NCBI RefSeq assembly: GCF_009755815.1
Contig: NZ_WRPK01000005.1
Coordinates: forward strand, 186,001 to 250,000
Reading direction: 5' to 3'
Source of the DNA: Flavisphingomonas formosensis
GTDB taxonomy: Bacteria; Pseudomonadota; Alphaproteobacteria; Sphingomonadales; Sphingomonadaceae
Length of the DNA: 64,000 nucleotides
The translations under genes and the position numbers were made by a program. The notes beneath the pieces are model-generated. The model worked only from the letters and a program-made list of their open reading frames with translations, did not search any database and was not told where the DNA came from. Numbering within the stretch: the first letter of the stretch is position 1; every line of letters begins with the position of its first letter. Below are positions 49,617 to 57,557 of this stretch, in pieces.

Positions 49617-50600
49617 ATGATGCATGGGCAAAACAGGCTCGATCGGGCGCCTCCGCCGGCGTCGCGCGCCAGGCTGGCGCGCGAGTTCGGACGGCGATTC
49701 GCGATCTTCGGCGATGCGGAGGAGGAGTTCGACTGGAGCGCCCCTCTCTCGCGCGATTCGACGTCTACGGAGGCCATCGCCAGCCTGCCGGCGGCCACGC
49801 GGCGCTTTACCGAACGGGGGCTGATCCCAACCTATCTCGTCGATTATCCGGTCGTCGCCAATGCGCGCAGCGGCGCCGCGATCGCCCAGATGGTGGCGGA
49901 TGGCGCCTGCGACGTGGGCACGCAGCTCCACCCATGGGTCAATCCGCCGTTCGAAGAGGAGGTGACGACCGCCAACAGCTTCGTCGGCAATCTTCCGCGC
50001 CAGCTCGAGCGGGCGAAGCTGCATGCCCTGACAGACCGGATCGAGGCGGTCACGGGCCAGCGCCCGATCGTTTATCGGGCCGGCCGATACGGCGTCGGGT
50101 CGAACAGCGCCGCGCTGCTGCGTGAGGCTGGATACAGCATGGACGTTTCGACCCGCGCGCTATTCGACTATAGCGGCGAACAAGGCCCGGACTTTTCCGG
50201 GCATCCGATCTGGCCATGGTGGGTGACGCCGGGGCTGCTCGAGGTGCCGCTCACCACGACATTCGTTGGCGCTGCGCGAGGCTGGCCCCGTCTCCACCGG
50301 ATCAAGCCCGTCCGCGGACTGCTCGCCCGTGCCCGGCTGCTGAGCCGGGTTGCGCTGACGCCCGAGGGAACGCCGCTGGTCGAGGCGCTGGTTGCCATCC
50401 GCCGGTTGCTGGATGATGGCGTGCGGCTGTTCAGCCTGTCCTTCCACACTCCGTCGGTGGAGATCGGCCACACGCCATATGTACGGGACGAGGCCGATCT
50501 CAGCCGCTTCTGGGAGTGGTGGGACGGGGTGTTCGATCTGTTTGCGCGCGAAGGCGTGCTGCCCGCCCGCGCCGGCGAGATTGCGGCGGCTGCGCGATGA
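49617..50600 (+). CDS. WalW-type polysaccharide deacetylase-like protein
   Basis: 327 residues resembling WalW/polysaccharide deacetylases: YLVDYPVVANARSGAAIAQMVADGACDVGTQLHPWVNPP (with LHPW replacing the usual H-x3-H), PIVYRAGRYGVGSNSAALLREAGYSMDVS and LFSLSFHTPSVEIG. No signal peptide is visible, so it may act on cytoplasmic-side intermediates. It is first of five overlapping genes ending in a GT2 enzyme and probably belongs to surface-glycan assembly. Confidence 0.8.
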   Translation: MMHGQNRLDRAPPPASRARLAREFGRRFAIFGDAEEEFDWSAPLSRDSTSTEAIASLPAATRRFTERGLIPTYLVDYPVVANARSGAAIAQMVADGACDVGTQLHPWVNPPFEEEVTTANSFVGNLPRQLERAKLHALTDRIEAVTGQRPIVYRAGRYGVGSNSAALLREAGYSMDVSTRALFDYSGEQGPDFSGHPIWPWWVTPGLLEVPLTTTFVGAARGWPRLHRIKPVRGLLARARLLSRVALTPEGTPLVEALVAIRRLLDDGVRLFSLSFHTPSVEIGHTPYVRDEADLSRFWEWWDGVFDLFAREGVLPARAGEIAAAAR

Positions 50601-51841
50601 CGCTGCAGGCGGGAGACGTGATCGCGCAGGAGATCGAGCTGGCCGGGGATGTCGTGCCGGCCGTGCGGCCGCGGCCGCTACGCATCGTGTTCGGCCGGTT
50701 CGAACAACCCTCCGAAGGGCTTGCCGCCGCATGGGACGCGCTCGCAGCCGCTGCGGCCGAACCCAATATCTTCTCCGAACGCTGGTTCGTGATGGCGGCA
50801 ATCCATCATCTTCCGCTGGGCTCCACCGCACATCGGCTGGAGATATGGGACGGCGAGGGCGCGGACGCGCGGCTGGTGGCGCTGCTCGCGCTCGCATCGT
50901 CGCGGCGCTACGGTCGCTTCCCGGTCCGCCATGTCACCAATTGGCGCCACTATCAAAGCTTCCTCGGCACGCCGCTGATCGTCGCCGGTCGCGAGCGCGA
51001 AGCCTGGAGCGCGATCCTCGACGCGCTCGGCCGTCTCCCCTGGGCATGCAATTTCCTGCATATCGACGGGCTTGTCGAAAACGGCCCGGTGCATCGCGGC
51101 CTGATCACGGCGGCGCGGGCGATCGGGAGGACATGCGATACGGTGCACCGTATCGAACGCGCTCTGCTGGAAAGCGCCCTGACACCGACGGCCTATTATG
51201 AGCGCACCGTGCGCAAGAAGAAGCGCAAGGAGCTGAAGCGTCTCGCGACGCGGCTCGGCGAACTCGGCGCGGTACGGACCCGTCGCCTCGGTCCGGCAGA
51301 TGCGCTGCTTGACTGGATCGACGTTTTCCTGACCCTGGAGCAATCGGGCTGGAAGGGAAAGGGTGGCGCGGCGCTCGCGAACATGCCGGACACGGAAGCC
51401 TTCTTTCGCGAGGCGGTGGCCGGCGCTCATGCCGCTGGCCGGCTGGAGATGCTGCGTCTCGATCTTGATGACCGGCCGATCGCGATGCTCGTCAATTTTC
51501 TTGCGCCGCCCGGTTCCTTCTCGTTCAAGATCGCTTTCGACGAGGATTATGCCCGTTTCTCGCCGGGGGTTTTGGTGCAGATCGAAAATTACCGGATCCT
51601 CGATCGACCCGATATCGCGTGGATGGATAGCTGCGCCGTCGAGAATCATCCGATGATCAACAGCCTCTGGGCCGAGCGGCGCGCGATCGTGCGCGTGACG
51701 ACTCCGCTCGGCGCAGGGCGCGGCACGGCGCTGTTCCATCTCTGCCGCAGCGCCGAGCGGGTGGCGGCTGCCGCCCGCCGAATCCGATCCCGGCTGGCGG
51801 CATCGTCCTATTCCCCGGTCGAGGCGGGCGATGACCGATAG
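50597..51841 (+). CDS. GNAT/FemAB-like acyltransferase (CelD/BcsL type)
   Basis: 414 residues from ATG 50597, overlapping the deacetylase stop by 4 bp. A divergent GNAT domain of the CelD/BcsL kind is suggested by FSERWFVMAAIHHLPLG, VRKKKRKELKRLATRLGELG, WIDVFLTLEQSGWKGKGG, ALANMPDTEAFFREAV and FSFKIAFDEDYARFSPGVLVQIENY. Such enzymes are often found in polysaccharide operons and are thought to acylate sugars or lipids. Exact donor and acceptor are unknown. Confidence 0.8.
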   Translation: MTLQAGDVIAQEIELAGDVVPAVRPRPLRIVFGRFEQPSEGLAAAWDALAAAAAEPNIFSERWFVMAAIHHLPLGSTAHRLEIWDGEGADARLVALLALASSRRYGRFPVRHVTNWRHYQSFLGTPLIVAGREREAWSAILDALGRLPWACNFLHIDGLVENGPVHRGLITAARAIGRTCDTVHRIERALLESALTPTAYYERTVRKKKRKELKRLATRLGELGAVRTRRLGPADALLDWIDVFLTLEQSGWKGKGGAALANMPDTEAFFREAVAGAHAAGRLEMLRLDLDDRPIAMLVNFLAPPGSFSFKIAFDEDYARFSPGVLVQIENYRILDRPDIAWMDSCAVENHPMINSLWAERRAIVRVTTPLGAGRGTALFHLCRSAERVAAAARRIRSRLAASSYSPVEAGDDR

Positions 51842-52697
51842 CCCGGTCTTCACCGACGAAGCGCGCGCTGCGCTCGGCGGGATCTATCCGGAACGGCCGG
51901 GCATCCTCACCCATCGGCTGGCCGGCCATCCGCTGTTCACGCTGGAGGCACTGATCGAGCTGGCCGCGCGGATGCGCCCGATCGACGTCGAGCAGAATAT
52001 CGGCGACCTGCCGGTCGGCATCGATCCGGCCGAGGTGCGGCACAATGGCCTCTCGATTGCCGACACGATCCGCTCGATCGAGCAGAACGGCTCCTGGATG
52101 GTCCTCAAGTTCGTCGAGCAGGATCCCGCCTATCGTGCCCTGCTGGAAGAGATATTGGCCGAGATCGAGCCGCTCGTCGCGCGGCGCACCGGCGCAATGA
52201 TCAAGCGCGAGGGCTTCATCTTCCTGTCCTCGCCCAATGCGGTGACGCCGTTTCACTTCGATCCGGAGCATAATATCCTGCTGCAGCTTCGCGGCTGTAA
52301 GACGATGACGGTCTTTCCTGCCGGCGACGCCGAGATCGCGCATGGCAGCCAGCATGAGGCCTTCCATCGGGGCGGCCACCGCAACCTGCCTTTCCAGACG
52401 GTGTTCGAGACGAAGGGGCGGTCGCTCGCGATCGGCCCTGGCGAGGCCGTATACGTGCCGGTGAAGGCACCGCACTGGGTACGTAACGGGCCGGACCCTT
52501 CGATTTCCTTCTCGGTCACCTGGCGATCGGAGTGGAGCTATCGGGAGGAGGATGCCCATAGCTTCAACCATCTGCTGCGCCGCATGGGGCTCGATCCCGC
52601 GCTGCCGGGGCGCTTCCCACGACAGAATCGTGCCAAATCGTTCGCCTGGCGTGCGATCCGACGCGCGCGGCGCGTATTGAGACGGAATGGCGGGTGA
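51831..52697 (+). CDS. JmjC/cupin-like oxygenase-type protein
   Basis: 288 residues with a double-stranded beta-helix. HFDPEHNILLQLRGCKTMTVFP supplies H-x-D plus a strand typical of cupin_8/JmjC Fe(II)/2-oxoglutarate hydroxylases, and VPVKAPHWVRNGPDPSISFSVTW gives the second His. It overlaps the preceding acyltransferase by 11 bp and the next by 4 bp. An oxygenase in a glycan operon could hydroxylate a fatty-acyl or peptide modification; this is inferred. Confidence 0.75.
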   Translation: MTDSPVFTDEARAALGGIYPERPGILTHRLAGHPLFTLEALIELAARMRPIDVEQNIGDLPVGIDPAEVRHNGLSIADTIRSIEQNGSWMVLKFVEQDPAYRALLEEILAEIEPLVARRTGAMIKREGFIFLSSPNAVTPFHFDPEHNILLQLRGCKTMTVFPAGDAEIAHGSQHEAFHRGGHRNLPFQTVFETKGRSLAIGPGEAVYVPVKAPHWVRNGPDPSISFSVTWRSEWSYREEDAHSFNHLLRRMGLDPALPGRFPRQNRAKSFAWRAIRRARRVLRRNGG

Positions 52698-53743
52698 TGT
52701 CGATACGGTTTGCGGGCCGCGGCGCGACCGGCGCCATCGATGTGCGGATGTTCGACGATCTCGATGCGGTGGCGCGCGATGCGGAGGGAGCGCTGGATCG
52801 AATGGCGCGGCCCTCGCTCTACGATCGCATCGATTGGCTGCGCTTGACGCGGGCGCATGTGCTGCCCGAAGCCGTGCCGCTGATCGCCCGTGCGGCGCTG
52901 GGGGCGGGGCGCTGCTGGCTGTTCCTGCGCGCCGCCCGCGGCGGCAGGGCGGAAGCCTATGCGAGCTGGTACACGCTGCGCTTCGCGCCGGTATTCGCGG
53001 GACCTGAGGCATTGCATGCGCCTTTGCTGGGTGCGCTGGCGCGCGCGCTGCGCGGACGTTTTTCCGGTATCGACCTGGCGCCGATGGCGGCCGCCTCTGC
53101 GGATCTGCTGATCCCCGCGTTCGCCCAGCAAGGCTGGTGGGCGGCGCGCAGCGAGGCCACGGCCAATTGGGTGGCCCATACGGCCGGCAAGGATTTCGCG
53201 GCCTATTGGGCCGAGCGGCCCTCGCGCCTGCGCAACACGCTGCGGCGCAAGCTGCGCGATTCCGATCTCGCCATCGCGATCCACGAGCGGTTCGACGATG
53301 CCGAATGGGACGCCTATGAGGCGGTCTATCGGGCGAGCTGGAAGCCGGCCGAGGGCTCGCCGGACTTCCTGCGCGCGCTGGCACGGGCGGAGGGCGCGGC
53401 GGGGACGCTGCGGCTCGGCATCGCCCGGCGTGCGGGCGTGCCGGTCGCCGCCCAGTTCTGGACGGTGGAGCAGGGCGTCGCCACCATCCACAAGCTCGCC
53501 CATATCGAAACGGAGAAAGCGGGATCGCCCGGCACGCTGCTGAGCGAGGCGCTGTTCCGCCATGTGCTCGATCGCGACCAGCCCAGGCTCGTCGATTTCG
53601 GAACCGGGGATGACGGCTACAAGGCCGACTGGATGGACGAAAGGCGGGTGCTGGAGCGGGTGGCGCTTCATAATCTCCGCAGCCTCGGCGGCATCGCCCG
53701 CGCCGGCCATGCGATGCTGAAAGGCGGCCTGCGCGGTGGCTGA
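52694..53743 (+). CDS. GNAT/FemAB-like acyltransferase (second)
   Basis: 349 residues. WVAHTAGKDFAAYWAERPSRLRNTLRRKLRDSD and YRASWKPAEGSPDFLRALARAEGAAGTLRLGIARRAGVPVAAQFW, then TIHKLAHIETEKAGSPGTLLSEALFRH, match the GNAT/FemAB superfamily (BcsL-type) with the acetyl-CoA region at GSPGTLLSEAL. It is the second such enzyme in the operon and only distantly similar to the first, so two different acyl transfers on one glycan are plausible. Confidence 0.8.
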   Translation: MMSIRFAGRGATGAIDVRMFDDLDAVARDAEGALDRMARPSLYDRIDWLRLTRAHVLPEAVPLIARAALGAGRCWLFLRAARGGRAEAYASWYTLRFAPVFAGPEALHAPLLGALARALRGRFSGIDLAPMAAASADLLIPAFAQQGWWAARSEATANWVAHTAGKDFAAYWAERPSRLRNTLRRKLRDSDLAIAIHERFDDAEWDAYEAVYRASWKPAEGSPDFLRALARAEGAAGTLRLGIARRAGVPVAAQFWTVEQGVATIHKLAHIETEKAGSPGTLLSEALFRHVLDRDQPRLVDFGTGDDGYKADWMDERRVLERVALHNLRSLGGIARAGHAMLKGGLRGG

Positions 53744-54746
53744 GCGAGGCGCGCCGCGCATCAGCGTGGCGATGAGCATCTACAACAATGAGAGGGTCGT
53801 CGCGCAGGCGATCGACAGCATCCTCGCGCAGAGCTTCGGCGATTTCGAGCTGCTGATCGTCGACGACGGCTCGACCGACGGGTCACCCGCGATCCTCGAC
53901 GATCATGCGCGCCGGGATCCCCGCATCCGCCTGTGGCACGAGCCCAATCGCGGCCTCGTGGCGAGCCTCAACCTGATGATCGCGCGCGCGCGGGGCGATC
54001 TGATCGCGCGGATGGATGGGGACGACATCGCGCTGCCCGATCGGTTTGCGCGCCAGGTCGCCTTCTTCGACGCGCATACCGACCATGGCGTGCTCGGCAC
54101 CAATACGCATGAGATAGACGATGCCGGCACGATCACGGAGTGTACCGACTTCCATCCCTTCGATCATGAGGCGATCGTCGCGGCGCTGAAGCGTGGCTCC
54201 CCCTTCTGCCACTCCTCGGTGACGATGCGACGCGATGTACTGGCGCGCGTCGGCGGCTATCGCGCGGCCTATCGCCATTGCGAGGATTATGACCTGTGGC
54301 TCCGCCTCTCGACGCGGACCCGGCTCGCCAACCTGCCCGACCGGCTGCTGCTCTATCGCCGCTCGCCGGGGCAGATCAGCAGCCGCCACGTCGTCGCGCA
54401 GCAGACCGGCGCCGCGATCGCGCGGCTGGCGCATGAGGCGCGTGCCGCGGGTGCGCCGGATCCCACGGAGAGCCTGGAGGCGCTGCCGCCGATCGAGGCG
54501 CTCGATACGTTGTTCGGCCGGCCTGATGCGGCACGGCGCGTCTGTGCTGAAGTCGCTCCCAATCTCGTCTATTCGCGCGAGGCGATGCGGGGCGCGGGCT
54601 TCGACATGCTGGTTGCGCACGTCGCATCGGGTGGCGCGCGATCCGGCTTGTGGCGGACGGTCGCCCGGCTGATCGGATTTGGGGAGATCGAACGAGCGGT
54701 ACGGCTTTTGCGAACACTGATATCCAGTCGCGATATGCGCGGCTGA
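53736..54746 (+). CDS. Family-2 glycosyltransferase (GT-A)
   Basis: 336 residues. The nucleotide-sugar domain starts ISVAMSIYNNERVVAQAIDSILAQSFGDFELLIVDDGSTDGS, with the DXD-type metal motif in ARMDGDDIALP and the acceptor-side HCEDYDLWLRLS (ED catalytic base). There is no membrane span. It overlaps the previous gene by 8 bp and closes the five-gene surface-glycan operon, presumably adding a sugar to the polysaccharide or its lipid carrier. Confidence 0.92.
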   Translation: MAERGAPRISVAMSIYNNERVVAQAIDSILAQSFGDFELLIVDDGSTDGSPAILDDHARRDPRIRLWHEPNRGLVASLNLMIARARGDLIARMDGDDIALPDRFARQVAFFDAHTDHGVLGTNTHEIDDAGTITECTDFHPFDHEAIVAALKRGSPFCHSSVTMRRDVLARVGGYRAAYRHCEDYDLWLRLSTRTRLANLPDRLLLYRRSPGQISSRHVVAQQTGAAIARLAHEARAAGAPDPTESLEALPPIEALDTLFGRPDAARRVCAEVAPNLVYSREAMRGAGFDMLVAHVASGGARSGLWRTVARLIGFGEIERAVRLLRTLISSRDMRG

Positions 54747-54873
54747 AAATCTTCCACGGCGGAAGATCATGGATGCGTCTCCTCCGACGCCCCATTCTGT
54801 GGCCAGATCGAACCAACTCGCTTGCAGACGGCGTCCCTCGCCGATGGGGACGCACCATGCTACCAGCCGCGCC

Positions 54874-56028
54874 ATGCAGGCCAAGGATGTGTCCGCGCTG
54901 ATCGCGCCGCTCTATGCCGATCTCGTCACCGGCAGCCCGTGGATCGGCTTTCTCGAGGCGCTGGCCGCCTTCCTGCCGTGTCGCCATCCCACCATCGTGG
55001 CGCGCGTGCCCAATGCGCACGATCCGGGCTTGCTGGTTTCGTCCGAACCCAATCCCGAAGGGTCGCGGCCCTATCAGCAGTCGCTGTTCGATCAGACGCC
55101 GTTCCGTGATCTGCCGCCGGGCGAGATCCATACGCTACGCACGATGATGAGCGAGGCGGTGCTGGCCGCGCTGCCATATTATCGCGATTATCTGGAGCCT
55201 GCCGGCGTCACCGATATCCTGGCGGTCGATCTGGCGGACGCCCGGTCGGGCATGACGCTGCGCCTGCGCGCCAGCCGCTCGGCCGGAAGCGCGCCCTTTG
55301 CCGAGCACGAGCGGCATGTCGTCCGGCTGTTGCTGCCGCATTTGCAGGCGGCGCTCGAGATCCACGGCCGGCTGCTCGGCCAGCAGAGCCTGCTCGCGCT
55401 TTACGATCGTTCGGCCGAGCGGCTCGGCATCGGTGCTGCACTGCTTACCGAGGCGCGGCAGCTGGTGTTCGCCAATGTCGTGCTGCGCGACATGCAGGCG
55501 CATGGCTGTCCGCTGCTGATCCGGGGCAGCCGCGTCATCGGCGCCCGCCCGCAGGATGACGCACCACTGCAGGCCGCGCTCGACCGGTTGATCCGCTTTC
55601 CCGCGGCGGGACAGGAGGGCGTGCATCTGCTGCTCGGTGCCGCGGACGGCGGTGCGGCGTGGAGTGTGCTCGCGGAGCCGGTGATCGATCCGATCCCAGC
55701 AGATCCCGATGCGCGGCCGGCGGTCATGCTGCTCGTCCGCGCGCCGGGCCATTTCCGGCCCGCGACGGCTGAACATCTCGTCCGCCAGTTCGGGTTGACT
55801 CCGGCCGAAGCCGAGCTGGCGCTGCAGCTCGCCCAAGGTCGTACCCTCGACGAGGCCTCCGCCAGCGGCGGGATCAGCCGCAACACCGCGCGCAACCAGC
55901 TCGCCGCGATCTTTTCCAAGACCGGCGTCAACCGCCAGACCGATCTCGTGCGGCTGATCCTGGAGGCCGGCGTCAATCTCTGGCCGGTCCCCATCGGTGC
56001 GCAGGAGGCACCACGGCCAGAGCATTAA
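54874..56028 (+). CDS. LuxR-type HTH regulator
   Basis: 384 residues from ATG 54874; the frame is open to 54769. The C-terminus has FGLTPAEAELALQLAQGRTLDEASASGGISRNTARNQLAAIFSKTGVNRQTDLVRLIL, a LuxR/GerE helix-turn-helix. The N-terminal ~300 residues have PAS/GAF-like hydrophobic patterns (LVTGSPWIGFLEALAAFLPCRHPTIV) without a diagnostic motif. It lies immediately upstream of the amidase/TonB cluster in the same direction and is its likely activator. The 127-bp gap before it separates it from the glycan operon. Confidence 0.85.
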   Translation: MQAKDVSALIAPLYADLVTGSPWIGFLEALAAFLPCRHPTIVARVPNAHDPGLLVSSEPNPEGSRPYQQSLFDQTPFRDLPPGEIHTLRTMMSEAVLAALPYYRDYLEPAGVTDILAVDLADARSGMTLRLRASRSAGSAPFAEHERHVVRLLLPHLQAALEIHGRLLGQQSLLALYDRSAERLGIGAALLTEARQLVFANVVLRDMQAHGCPLLIRGSRVIGARPQDDAPLQAALDRLIRFPAAGQEGVHLLLGAADGGAAWSVLAEPVIDPIPADPDARPAVMLLVRAPGHFRPATAEHLVRQFGLTPAEAELALQLAQGRTLDEASASGGISRNTARNQLAAIFSKTGVNRQTDLVRLILEAGVNLWPVPIGAQEAPRPEH

Positions 56029-56097
56029 TCGCCACGCCTCGCCGGACAGGTGCCTATTATGGACGCTCGCAGAGTTTTTTGCAGGGGGAGCCCGCCC

Positions 56098-57462
56098 ATG
56101 AAGACCGCGCTGTTGACCGCGACGATGATCGCCACCCTATCCACCGCATTGCCAGCGGCCACGCCGCAACCGCCTTATGGTCAGGCCGCGCTGCAACCGG
56201 TGGTAGAAACGGCCGGGCCGGCCCTGCAGTTCGACTGGCCGATGATCCGCATCGGATCCGCCCAGTATCGCGAGGGGCCGACCGGCGTCACCGTCTTCCG
56301 CTTCGGCAAGAAGGTGATGGGCGCGGTCGACGTGCGCGGCGGCGGGCCGGGCACGGTCAACACCGATTATCTGCGGCTCGGCTACGAAACGCCGGATCTC
56401 GATGCGGTCGTCTTCTCCGGCGGCTCCTGGTACGGGCTGGAAAGCACCACCGCAGTCGATACCGCGCTCAAGGACGACGGCATCCGCGGCGGCAAGTGGG
56501 ACGATATCGGCCTCGCCGTCGGCGCGATCGTCTATGATTTCGGGCCGCGCCGGCTGAACGAGATCTATCCGGACAAGGCGCTGGCGCAGGCCGCCTATCG
56601 CGCGGCACAGCCCGGCGTCTTCCGGCTCGGCGCGGCCGGCGCCGGCCGCTTCACTGAGACCGGCGATTTCTTCGGCTGCAAGGCGCATTCGGGGCAGGGC
56701 GGCGCCTTCCGCCAGATTGGCGACCTGAAGATCGCGGCGTTCACCGTGGTCAATGCGATCGGCGTGATCACCAGGCGCGATGGCGGCATCGCGGCCTGCT
56801 ATCCGGCGGCGAACTGGCCGGCGGACCTCAAGGTGCCGGACCTGATGAACAGCCTGCCCGAAAGCCGCAAGCCCGACTGGGCGGGAGCCAAGCGCAACAC
56901 CACGGTGAGCCTGATCGTCGTCAATCAGAAGCTGCCGGTGTCCGAGTTGCAGCGGCTGGCGACGCAGGTCCACACCTCGATGGCGCGGGGCATTCAGCCC
57001 TTCGCCACGATGTTCGACGGCGACGTGCTTTATGCGGTTTCGACGGAGGAGATCGATCCGCCGGCCAAGGGCGGCATCTCCTCGCCGGAACTGGGCGCGA
57101 TCGCATCCGAGGTGATGTGGGATGCGGTGCTCGCCTCGGTGCCGCCCCAGCCGCCGGTGGTACCCGCGGCCGATGCGCCCCCGGCGGGCGATCCGGGCCG
57201 CTTCGCCGGAAGCTATGTGTTCAGCCCCTTTGCCAGCCTCAAGGTCAGTGTCGCAGGCGGCCGGCTGATGGCGCGGGCGACCGGGCAGCGCGACGTCTAC
57301 GATATCGGCCGAATGGCGGATACGGAGCTGAAGCCGACGGTCGAGGCGGGGAGCTATACCGTGCCCGGCCGCTATCCGCTGGTGCTGCGGTTCGATCGCG
57401 AAGGCACGCTGACGATCAATCCCGGACCCTGGCAGCAGGTGAGCGGCAAGCGGGCTCGGTGA
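56098..57462 (+). CDS. P1-family, NylC-like N-terminal-nucleophile amidase
   Basis: 454 residues. ATG 56098 is chosen for AGGGGGAG upstream. A signal peptide (LLTATMIATLSTALPAA) sends it to the periplasm. Residues ~44-345 are a P1 (DmpA/BapA/NylC) domain: IGSAQYREGPTGVTVF, VDVRGGGPG, GGSWYGLESTTAV, YPDKALAQAA, then AKRNTTVSLIVVNQ. Autocleavage is expected between Asn267 and Thr268, leaving Thr268 as nucleophile; NylC is cut between Asn266 and Thr267. Further NylC-like text is GIQPFATMFDGDVLYAV and LGAIASEVMWDAV. A ~100-residue C-terminal extension (GDPGRFAGSYVFSPF...) is not part of NylC. It hydrolyses amide bonds of peptides or omega-amino acid oligomers. Confidence 0.93.
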   Translation: MKTALLTATMIATLSTALPAATPQPPYGQAALQPVVETAGPALQFDWPMIRIGSAQYREGPTGVTVFRFGKKVMGAVDVRGGGPGTVNTDYLRLGYETPDLDAVVFSGGSWYGLESTTAVDTALKDDGIRGGKWDDIGLAVGAIVYDFGPRRLNEIYPDKALAQAAYRAAQPGVFRLGAAGAGRFTETGDFFGCKAHSGQGGAFRQIGDLKIAAFTVVNAIGVITRRDGGIAACYPAANWPADLKVPDLMNSLPESRKPDWAGAKRNTTVSLIVVNQKLPVSELQRLATQVHTSMARGIQPFATMFDGDVLYAVSTEEIDPPAKGGISSPELGAIASEVMWDAVLASVPPQPPVVPAADAPPAGDPGRFAGSYVFSPFASLKVSVAGGRLMARATGQRDVYDIGRMADTELKPTVEAGSYTVPGRYPLVLRFDREGTLTINPGPWQQVSGKRAR

Positions 57463-57557
57463 CTCTGCATCACCACCCCACGCCCTTTTGGCATCTGTTT
57501 CGAAAGGCCCCCAAGAGGAAGCCTGTGCACGAGCCGAAGAGCCGAAGGGGGTTAAAG

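Noticed and set aside
50164-50175. Partial match to the GACTATAG operator core
   Set aside because: Lies within the WalW-type coding sequence, lacks the second half of the palindrome and is not in a promoter.
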